This document shows positions 8,588 to 15,733 of a stretch of DNA of 64,000 bases, piece by piece. The DNA is from Polyangium sp. y55x31. GTDB lineage: Bacteria; Myxococcota_A; Polyangia; Polyangiales; Polyangiaceae. The notes beneath the pieces are model-generated. The model did no database searches. It had not been told where the DNA came from and saw only the letters and a program-made list of their open reading frames with translations. The DNA lies in contig NZ_JARZHG010000001.1 of assembly GCF_029946505.1 (NCBI RefSeq), positions 496,001-560,000 of the forward strand. Direction: 5' to 3'. The position numbers and the translations under genes are program-made. Positions within the stretch are counted from its first letter, which is position 1, and each line of letters opens with the position of its first letter.

Positions 8588-10726
8588 ATGTCGATCGGCG
8601 CGGACGATCCAGGCGACACGGCTCCGAGCGATTCGGAAACGACGGCGCTGGCCACGGAGCCCTCCCCGGAGGTCGACTCGGGCGCGCCCGCGGAGACCCC
8701 GCAGCCGACGTCGCGCATCGCGGCGCTCGCGCTCGCGCTCCCCCTCGATGACGCGGACCTCGCGCACCGCGCCGATCCGCTCATCGGCCTCGTCGTTGCC
8801 GGCCGCTACCGCATCCTCACGCCGATCGGCCGCGGCGGAATGGGCGTCGTCTACAAGGTCGAGCACGTCCACCTCGGCAAACTCCTCGCGATGAAGCTGC
8901 TCGCGGGCGAGCTCAGCATGAGCCCCGAGGTCGTGCGCCGCTTCAAGCGCGAGGCGCTCACCGTCTCGCGCCTGTCGAGCCCGAGCACCGTGCACGTCTT
9001 CGACTACGGCGTCGACGCGGGCCTCACGTACATCGTGATGGAGCTCGTGACGGGCCGCGATCTCGCCGCGGTGCTGGCCGACGGCGGCCCCATGCCGTTC
9101 GCGCGCCTCGGCAAGATCGTCCTGCAGATCCTGAGCTCGCTCGGCGAGGCGCACGGCAAGGGCATCGTGCACCGCGACGTCAAGCCGCAGAACGTCATGA
9201 TCACGACGACCGAAGGCGGCACCGACATCGCCAAGGTGCTCGACTTCGGCATCGCGAAGCTACGCGAAGAGGCCGACGCGAGCGCGGGCGGCGAGGTGAC
9301 GCGCCGCGATCAGCTCATCGGCACGCCGTACTTCCTCGCGCCCGAGCTCATCCGCGGCGACCCCGTCGATCACCGCGCCGATCTCTACGCCGTCGGCGTG
9401 CTCCTCTACCACGCGCTCACCGGGCATTACCCCTTCCACGCGAAGACCTCGGCGAGCATCCTGGTCAAGCACGTCACGGAGACGGCGATCGCGCCGTCGA
9501 TCCGCGCGCCGTCGCGCGGCATCCCGCCTGGGGTCGACGCCGTCGTGCTGCGCGCGCTCGAAAAAGAGCCCGCGGCGCGGTGGCAGAGCGCGGGTGAGCT
9601 GCAAGCGGCGATCGCGGCGGAGCTGCGCAAGCTCGGGACGGAGGACATCGAGGCGCTGCTCGACGCGAGCGTGCTCCGGAACCTCACGCGCGCGGCGATG
9701 GCGGAGGGCGTCAAGAGCCCCGGCGAGATCGCGAGTCGCGACGAGGTCGAGGCGTACGAGCGCAAGCTGCGCAGCCGCCGGCACCTCGCCTGGTTTGCGT
9801 CGAGCCTCTTGCTCGTCCTCGGCACGGGCGCGGGGCTCTTCGTGATGTGGCGACGCTGGACGCCGAGCTTCGCAGGCGCGGAGATCGAGCCGAACGACAC
9901 GGCGGCGAACGCCACGCCGCTCCCGCTCGGCGCGCCGGTGTCGGGGCTGCTCGGCAAGCGCATCGACGCGCAGCGCAGCGATCGTGATTTTTATTCGTTC
10001 GAGATACCGAAGGGCGCAGGCGACGGGCCGCAAATCGCGCGCTTCCTGGTGACGGCGCTCCCGAACATGGAGACGTGCACGCTGCTCTACCGGCAAGGCT
10101 TCCAGGCGCCGATCGCGCAGTACTGCGTGGGTCGCCCGGGCCGGGATCTCTCGATCCCGCGGCTCAGCATCGAGCCCGGCCGCTACTACGCCTCCGTACT
10201 GCAAGACCTCGATCCGCGCGGCGATCGAAAGATCCCCTTCGTGCACGAGAACGTGTCCGACACCTATTCCATCTCGATCGCGCTCGCCGAGGAGAGCTCC
10301 CCCCACGAGATCGAGCCGAACGAAGAGCTGCCCTCGGCCACGCCCATCGAGCCGGGCGAGACGCGGACGGGCGCGCTCGGCTGGATCGAGGATCAGGACA
10401 CGTACTGCGTGGGCGCGGGCGCGAACGGCAAGGCGATCCGCTGGACCGCGCGCGACGTCGTGCGGGACCCGGGGACGGTGCTGGAGGTCACGACGATGCG
10501 AGGCCGGGAGCTCGACGCGAGGGTCCGCGTGCACACCACGGGCGAGGGTGCGTTCTCGCAGGAAGATTCACGCTCTCCCTGGACGGGCCCCGCCATCGCC
10601 TACGAGGAGGGCACGCCGCGCTGCGTGCGCGTGAAGCTCGTGCGAGACCCGTGGAACGCCGAGGCGCCGCGGCTGCAGCCTGGTGGGCCCGAAGCCTACG
10701 TCCTCGCGGTCGACGTCGTTCCCTGA
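8588..10726 (+). CDS. Transmembrane Ser/Thr protein kinase with extracytoplasmic PPC-like repeats
   Basis: 712 residues. An N-terminal acidic linker precedes a complete Hanks-type kinase domain: GRGGMGVVYK (about 80), AMKLL lysine, HRDVKPQNVM (about 196), DFGIAKL and APELIRG. One membrane segment lies at about 398-420. The outside part has two repeats that start EIEPND (about 434) and EIEPNE (about 576), with DFYSFEIP and DTYCVGAG, typical of pre-peptidase-C-like beta-sandwich repeats. The protein probably senses something outside the inner membrane and phosphorylates cytoplasmic targets. It is followed by a second kinase gene 79 bases downstream, suggesting a signalling module. The ligand is unknown. 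Confidence 0.9.
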   Translation: MSIGADDPGDTAPSDSETTALATEPSPEVDSGAPAETPQPTSRIAALALALPLDDADLAHRADPLIGLVVAGRYRILTPIGRGGMGVVYKVEHVHLGKLLAMKLLAGELSMSPEVVRRFKREALTVSRLSSPSTVHVFDYGVDAGLTYIVMELVTGRDLAAVLADGGPMPFARLGKIVLQILSSLGEAHGKGIVHRDVKPQNVMITTTEGGTDIAKVLDFGIAKLREEADASAGGEVTRRDQLIGTPYFLAPELIRGDPVDHRADLYAVGVLLYHALTGHYPFHAKTSASILVKHVTETAIAPSIRAPSRGIPPGVDAVVLRALEKEPAARWQSAGELQAAIAAELRKLGTEDIEALLDASVLRNLTRAAMAEGVKSPGEIASRDEVEAYERKLRSRRHLAWFASSLLLVLGTGAGLFVMWRRWTPSFAGAEIEPNDTAANATPLPLGAPVSGLLGKRIDAQRSDRDFYSFEIPKGAGDGPQIARFLVTALPNMETCTLLYRQGFQAPIAQYCVGRPGRDLSIPRLSIEPGRYYASVLQDLDPRGDRKIPFVHENVSDTYSISIALAEESSPHEIEPNEELPSATPIEPGETRTGALGWIEDQDTYCVGAGANGKAIRWTARDVVRDPGTVLEVTTMRGRELDARVRVHTTGEGAFSQEDSRSPWTGPAIAYEEGTPRCVRVKLVRDPWNAEAPRLQPGGPEAYVLAVDVVP

Positions 10727-10805
10727 GAATCGAGGGACAAAAACCTCACATCCTCGTGACGAGCGGGTACACTCTCGAAAGCGCGGGGGGCACGAGGAAC
10801 CATCG

Positions 10806-12014
10806 ATGTCGGAGAACCAGCGTTACCGGGTCATCAAGCGGCTCGCCTCGGGCGGTATGGCCGAGGTGTTCGTCGCGGAGAGCGCAGGAATCGAGGGCTT
10901 CCGCAAGCAGGTCGCGATCAAGCGCGTTCTCCCGCACCTCAGCAAGAACGAGCAGTTCATCGACATGTTCCTCGACGAGGCCCGCCTCTCCGGCCGCCTC
11001 GCGCATTCCAACGTCGTGAGCGTCTTCGACATCGGCGTCGGCGACAACACGTACTTCATCGTCATGGAGTACGTCGACGGCGCCGACTTGAAGCAGGTGA
11101 TCGAGCACCAGAAGAAGGTCGGCAAACCGATGCCGGTCGAGAGCGCCTGCTTCATCGCCGCGAAGATCTGCCAGGGCCTCGCTTACGCCCATGATCTCCA
11201 CACGCCCGACGGCGAACACCTCAACATCGTCCACCGCGACGTCACGCCGGCGAACGTGCTCATCACGCGCCACGGCGAGTGCAAGATCGTGGACTTCGGC
11301 CTCGCCAAGGCGTCGAGCCAGCTCGCGAACAGCGACGCCGGCATGATCAAGGGCAAATTCGGCTACCTCGCGCCCGAGACGGTCATGGAGCTCGGCGTGG
11401 ACAAACGCGTCGACGTCTTCGCCGCCGGCATCATCCTCTGGGAGATGCTCGCCGGCCGCCGCCTCTTCCTCGGCGAGACCGATCTCGGCACCGTCAAGCT
11501 CGTGCGCGAGGCGAACATCCCCTCGCTCAAGCCCTTCAGCCCCGACGTCCCCGCGGAGCTCGAGGAGATCATCCGCACCGCGCTCGCCCGTGATCGCGAC
11601 GTCCGTTACCAGACGGCGCGCGATTTCGGCCGTGATCTCACGCGGTTCCTCTATCGCTTCGGGCGGCCCGTCAGCGAGTACGAGGTCGCCGATCTCGTCC
11701 TCGGCGCCGCGGGCGCCCCGGCGAAGAAGGTCGACGGCCTCGCCATGATCGGCGAGATGCTCGACCTCATGCTGCTCGAGTTCAAATCGCTCACGCAGGC
11801 GGACAACGCGGGCGCGCCGAATAGCCTGCAGCCCGATCTTTTCAAGCTCACGGGCGCGAACCCCGTCGCCTCCCCCTCCTCGCTCGACGGCGGAGATCTC
11901 GACGACTCCTTCTCCGGCCTCAGCGACGAGCTCGAAGGCCCCGATCCGACGAATACCCCGCAAGACAAGGGTCGCGCGCCGACCGCCTGGTGGCGGGGCC
12001 TCATTTCCCGCTGA
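10806..12014 (+). CDS. Cytoplasmic Ser/Thr protein kinase
   Basis: 402 residues with a full kinase domain: SGGMAEVFVAE loop, VAIKRVLP lysine, EYVDGADLKQ hinge, HRDVTPANVL (about 143), DFGLAKAS and APETVMELGVDKRVDVFAAG. The C-terminal 100 residues are Pro/Ser/Asp-rich with no membrane segment, so the kinase is soluble or peripheral. The GMAEVF glycine loop and HRDVTPANVL are typical of a large myxobacterial kinase subfamily. ATG 10806 has a GAGGAA ribosome-binding sequence 7-8 bases upstream. It may act with the receptor-like kinase just upstream. Confidence 0.9.
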   Translation: MSENQRYRVIKRLASGGMAEVFVAESAGIEGFRKQVAIKRVLPHLSKNEQFIDMFLDEARLSGRLAHSNVVSVFDIGVGDNTYFIVMEYVDGADLKQVIEHQKKVGKPMPVESACFIAAKICQGLAYAHDLHTPDGEHLNIVHRDVTPANVLITRHGECKIVDFGLAKASSQLANSDAGMIKGKFGYLAPETVMELGVDKRVDVFAAGIILWEMLAGRRLFLGETDLGTVKLVREANIPSLKPFSPDVPAELEEIIRTALARDRDVRYQTARDFGRDLTRFLYRFGRPVSEYEVADLVLGAAGAPAKKVDGLAMIGEMLDLMLLEFKSLTQADNAGAPNSLQPDLFKLTGANPVASPSSLDGGDLDDSFSGLSDELEGPDPTNTPQDKGRAPTAWWRGLISR

Positions 12015-12188
12015 GACGGGACACATCCCCCACGAACATGAGGAAGCTGACGGGCGCCGGTATCGGCGTTCAGGTGCACGTTCGCGTCCGGGGTCCCGGC
12101 GACTGCGTCACGGACGAAGGAAAAAATTGATTTCCAGCCTGCCACGCTCGTAGCTTTCCTTTTCCGGGCTCCCGCCTTGGACCACGCG

Positions 12189-13643
12189 ATGACCCAGACA
12201 GACAAGCCGAACCACGTGCCCCCCCACGACGGCCGCGGCGCTTCGCGGCGCGCGCGCCTCTGCCTCTTCCTTTCGGCCCTGGCCACGGCGAGCCTCGCGC
12301 CTCTCGCGATCGCCCACGCGGCCGACGCCGAGGCGCTGCTCAAGGAAGGCAAGCAGCTCGTCGCGGACAAGAAGTACGACGAGGCATGCCCCAAGATCGC
12401 CGAGGCGTACAAGCTCTCCCCGAGCCCCGCGACGCTGCTCGATCTCGCGCTCTGCCACGAGAAGCAAGGCAAGCTCGCGACCGCCTGGGGCGAGATGCTC
12501 GACGCCGAGACCGACGCCCGCAAGGCCGGTCGCGCCGACATCGAGACACGCGCGCGCGCAAACAGCAAGGCGATCGAGCCGAAGCTGCCGCGCGTGACCG
12601 TCTCCGTCGCGACGAACACACCCGGCATCGAGATCGCGATCGACGGACAGAAGATCGATCTCGGCGCGCTCGGCAAAGGTCGTCCCGTGGATCCCGGCGA
12701 GCACAAGATCGTGGCCAGCGCGCCCGGGCGAAAAGCCTGGGAGACCACGATCAGCCTCAAGCAGGCCGAGCGCAAGAGCGTCGTCGTGCCGGCCCTCGCC
12801 GAGGACCCGAACGCAGCGTCCGCGCCGGACAAACCCGCCGGCGGGGAGAGCAACGCGGGCGCGCAAGCAGGCGGGACGACCCCGACGAACCCGACCCCAG
12901 GCGGCGGCGCCGCAGGTGATACGAAGCCGAAGGAAAAACCCGAGGAGCCCGACGATGGCAAGGGGCCGATCCACCGAGCCAAACGCCTCGTCGTCGACGT
13001 CGGCGCATTCGGCGGCGGGCAGCTCTTCCTCGGCGGCGGCAGCGTCGACGCACTCTCGGCCCTCACCTACGAGTACCGCATCACCTACCCGCTCGGCGGC
13101 GAGGCGGCCGAGTACAAAGCCTGCGACGCAAGCGCTTGTTACGCCACGGTCGATCCGGCCATCGGCGTGCCCGTCGGCGGTCAGGTGTTCGTCGGCTACG
13201 CGCTCAGCGAGAAGCTACACGTCGGCGGCCGCTTCTTCGGCAGCTACCTCGTGACGGGCGGCTACTCGCTCCTCGTCGGTCCCGCTCTCTCCGTGCGCGT
13301 GAACGATCGCCTCTGGATCGGCGGCACACTCGCCGTCGGGTTCGGCGGACAAAACGCGACCATCAACGGCGCCCGCGGCGAGGTCCCGAGCGAGTGGGCC
13401 GAGCTCAACGGAGGAGACGAGGTCGATCTCCTGCTCAGCCGCACGATCCCCGAGGAGAACGAGACCGGCTTCGGCTTCTCGTTCGGCGCAGCCGTCGAGG
13501 TCTCGTACACGCTCGCCGAGTTCGGCAAAGGCAAGAGCATCACGACAGGCTCACTCGTCGCGAGCGCATGGCCCACGTTCCTCAAGACGTGGGACGGGTT
13601 TGCCATCGCGTTGCCGATCGGCGTCGGGTACCGATTTCACTGA
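12189..13643 (+). CDS. Secreted TPR-type protein with C-terminal barrel-like domain
   Basis: 484 residues. A signal peptide (LFLSALATASLAPLAIAHAA) is followed by a TPR-like unit (AEALLKEGKQLVADKKYDEA), a carrier-like domain (VATNTPGIEIAIDGQKI, with PGEHKIVASAPGRK, resembling PEGA-type repeats), and a Gly/Pro/Lys-rich linker. The C-terminal 220 residues alternate hydrophobic and polar residues and end in GVGYRFH, a terminal aromatic typical of outer-membrane barrels. Many myxobacterial genomes carry this arrangement without a known role. A TTG at 12177 is an alternative start. It lies 175 bases after the kinase gene and may share its regulation, which cannot be tested here. Confidence 0.7.
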   Translation: MTQTDKPNHVPPHDGRGASRRARLCLFLSALATASLAPLAIAHAADAEALLKEGKQLVADKKYDEACPKIAEAYKLSPSPATLLDLALCHEKQGKLATAWGEMLDAETDARKAGRADIETRARANSKAIEPKLPRVTVSVATNTPGIEIAIDGQKIDLGALGKGRPVDPGEHKIVASAPGRKAWETTISLKQAERKSVVVPALAEDPNAASAPDKPAGGESNAGAQAGGTTPTNPTPGGGAAGDTKPKEKPEEPDDGKGPIHRAKRLVVDVGAFGGGQLFLGGGSVDALSALTYEYRITYPLGGEAAEYKACDASACYATVDPAIGVPVGGQVFVGYALSEKLHVGGRFFGSYLVTGGYSLLVGPALSVRVNDRLWIGGTLAVGFGGQNATINGARGEVPSEWAELNGGDEVDLLLSRTIPEENETGFGFSFGAAVEVSYTLAEFGKGKSITTGSLVASAWPTFLKTWDGFAIALPIGVGYRFH

Positions 13644-13654
13644 GGTAGGGCGTA

Positions 13655-13760
13655 TCGCCGGGGTTTCACCCCGGGCCCGACCAGGGGCTCTTCGCCCCTG
13701 GACCCGAACCAGGGCGCAGCCCTGGACCGAGGGTGTATCGACCGCGATGCGGTCGATACA
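13655..13760 (+). repeat. Dispersed multi-hairpin element, short copy A
   Basis: Four consecutive perfect hairpins: CCGGGGT/ACCCCGG (13658-13674, loop TTC), CCAGGGGC/GCCCCTGG (13681-13701), CCAGGGC/GCCCTGG (13709-13725) and a 12-bp stem TGTATCGACCGC/GCGGTCGATACA (13734-13760, loop GAT). The same modules in the same order, or the exact reverse, occur at 25448-25784, 46234-46339 and 60932-61262. This copy lies between two co-directional genes, 12 bases after a stop codon. No coding potential is evident. It could act as a transcription terminator or mRNA 3'-end stabiliser, or be a mobile REP-like element. Confidence 0.85.
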
Positions 13761-13829
13761 AAGGGGTCGGTGCGGCGTCCTGGACGCGTGCGTGATTCCA
13801 CGCGGCGGCAGCGTGCGCGTCGCGTGTGG

Positions 13830-15167
13830 ATGTGCGAGGCTCGGCCCGTGCGCAGCCACCGTGCACAGGCTTTGGGCCTGGGCCGCCGCGCGCTCGCGGG
13901 CCCTCTCTGGGCGTCTCTCCTGCTGCTGCTTGCGTCCTGCACGGCAGCGCCCCCGCGCCACAGCGGCGAGGTGCTCGGCGAAGACCGCGACGCGCTGCTC
14001 GACGAGGCGAGGCGCGCCGCACACGGCGGGGACAAGCCCGCAGCGCGGCGACGCTACGAGGCGCTCCTCGCGCGAGATCCGCGGGACGACGAGGCGCGGA
14101 CCGGCCTCGCCCGGCTCGACGCGTGGGACGGGCACCACGCGCGGGCAGCAGCCGCTTATCGCGACGTCCTCTCGCGCCACCCGGGCGACGACGACGTCCG
14201 CGCCGGCCTCTTCGACGTGCTCACCTGGCAAGGCCTCTGGGACGAGGCCGAGGCAGCCCTCGACGCGGCGCCGCGCAAGGACTCCCCTACCCTGCTCGCT
14301 TGCCGGGCGCGGCTCGAATACGCGCGCGGCGACCTCACGACGGCCCATGCTCTCGCAGACCGGGCGTACGTCGCATCCGGGGGCAACACCGAGCTCCGCG
14401 CGCTCGCGCGGCGGCTCTCCACGGGATATGCACGCGTCACCACGCGGGTCCTCGTTTTCCCCGCGCCCATGCCGACACTCGGGCAGGTCGAGGTCGAGGT
14501 CTCGCAGGCCTGGCGCAGGCTCATCCTCGGCGTCGAGACCGAACACGGCGGCCGCCCCTCGACGGCCTCGGGCGGGTGGGCCTACGGCGCGACCTGGGGC
14601 GGTCGGGCCACGTGGCTCTTCGGGCACGGGTTTTCCCTGGGCGGGGAAGCGGCGTTCGGCGCGCCCGCCGAGAGCGTCCCGACGCTCCGCCTCCGCGCGC
14701 TCGGCACGGCGCCAATCCGCCCCTGGCTCACGGCCGGCCTTTCGTACACGTACCGTCGGTACACAGGCGGCATTGCCACGCACGGGGCGAGCCCCACGCT
14801 CGGCCTCACGATCGGTGACCAGCTCCGGCTCGACGCCACCTACTGGCTCACGCACGTCCGCGTCGAGGATCCCCGAGGCGCGAGCGAGAGCCGGCTCGTG
14901 CATGCGTTTTCATTCTCGGCGGGCCGCACGCTTTTGCCGTGGCTCGCGCTCCGCGCCGGGTATGCGCATGGCGCCGAGGCCGAACGATTCCCGGCTGCGT
15001 TCCAGATCCTCGACCTGGTCACGGACGCCGTGTACGTCGGCGCGGATCTCTGGCCGTATGATTTTTTGCGCGTGATGCCGCTCTACAACCTCACGTTCCG
15101 CGGCCCTCCCGGCGCTGAGCGCGCCGCGCTGCACACCTTCGAGCTCGGCGCGCTCGTGCGCTGGTGA
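13830..15167 (+). CDS. YaiO-like outer-membrane barrel lipoprotein with TPR domain
   Basis: 445 residues. A lipoprotein signal ends in LLLLLASC. Residues about 55-200 are TPR-like (AARRRYEALLARDPRDDEARTGLARLDAWDG and repeats), and the C-terminal 240 residues form a beta-rich barrel domain ending in ELGALVRW. TPR plus this barrel is the pattern of YaiO-family outer-membrane proteins, often linked to surface polysaccharide or envelope assembly. ATG 13830 was chosen because it gives a clean signal peptide; 13770 upstream lies beside the repeat element. It follows the repeat and precedes a small lipoprotein gene, so the region from 12.2 to 15.7 kb is a run of envelope genes. Confidence 0.75.
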   Translation: MCEARPVRSHRAQALGLGRRALAGPLWASLLLLLASCTAAPPRHSGEVLGEDRDALLDEARRAAHGGDKPAARRRYEALLARDPRDDEARTGLARLDAWDGHHARAAAAYRDVLSRHPGDDDVRAGLFDVLTWQGLWDEAEAALDAAPRKDSPTLLACRARLEYARGDLTTAHALADRAYVASGGNTELRALARRLSTGYARVTTRVLVFPAPMPTLGQVEVEVSQAWRRLILGVETEHGGRPSTASGGWAYGATWGGRATWLFGHGFSLGGEAAFGAPAESVPTLRLRALGTAPIRPWLTAGLSYTYRRYTGGIATHGASPTLGLTIGDQLRLDATYWLTHVRVEDPRGASESRLVHAFSFSAGRTLLPWLALRAGYAHGAEAERFPAAFQILDLVTDAVYVGADLWPYDFLRVMPLYNLTFRGPPGAERAALHTFELGALVRW

Positions 15168-15228
15168 ATGCGGGCCCAGCGGCGAAACCGCGCTTTACGC
15201 CGGTCGAACGCGGCGGCATCATCGCGCC

Positions 15229-15690
15229 ATGAAGCTTCGATCTTTTCTTGTTTCGATCCTGGCCCTCTCCGCGCTCCCCCTCCTCGTCGCCTGCGGCAAC
15301 ACCGTCGAGCAGGAGGGCAACGGTGGTGCAGGCGGCGCCGGCGGCGCCGGAGGTTCGGGGGGCGCGGGCGGCTCCGGCGGCGAAACGGTCACGCTCGTGT
15401 GTTTCAACGACAGCGTGCAATATCCCGCGGCGAGCAAGGCCTGCGTCACCGATCAGGATTGCGGCAAGATCCTGCACGTGGTCGATTGCTGCGGCTCCCT
15501 CTCGGCCATCGGCGTCGCGGCGAAGGACCTTCCGGCCGTCTCGATGGCCGAGCAGGAATGTGGAACGCAGGCTCTCTGCGATTGCATCGCCCAACCCACG
15601 CTCGTCGAGGACGGGAAAACCACGGAGGACACGTCGACGATTCAGGTCACCTGTGTCTCGAGCGTCTGCCGGACGGTGCTGCCGCTTTGA
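15229..15690 (+). CDS. Small Cys-rich lipoprotein with Gly-rich linker
   Basis: 153 residues. The signal peptide ends at the lipobox LLVACG, followed by a flexible linker built of GGAGGAGGSGG repeats. A C-terminal domain of about 90 residues has ten cysteines (for example DQDCGKILHVVDCCG and CGTQALCDC), suggesting disulfide bonds outside the cytoplasm. Gly/Ala/Ser linkers after the lipobox are common in myxobacterial surface lipoproteins. I do not recognise the domain. A strong hairpin starts at the last base of its stop codon. Confidence 0.75.
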   Translation: MKLRSFLVSILALSALPLLVACGNTVEQEGNGGAGGAGGAGGSGGAGGSGGETVTLVCFNDSVQYPAASKACVTDQDCGKILHVVDCCGSLSAIGVAAKDLPAVSMAEQECGTQALCDCIAQPTLVEDGKTTEDTSTIQVTCVSSVCRTVLPL

Positions 15691-15718
15691 CGATCGCCCG
15701 CTACGCGCGGGCGATCGT
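15690..15718. terminator. Bidirectional hairpin terminator
   Basis: ACGATCGCCCGC and GCGGGCGATCGT form a perfect 12-bp stem with loop TACGC. It begins at the final A of the lipoprotein stop codon and ends 15 bases before the stop of the convergent propeller gene. There is no T-tract on either side, so it may stop transcription only with Rho or act as a 3' barrier. Confidence 0.65.
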
Positions 15719-15733
15719 GCCTCGAACGCTGCC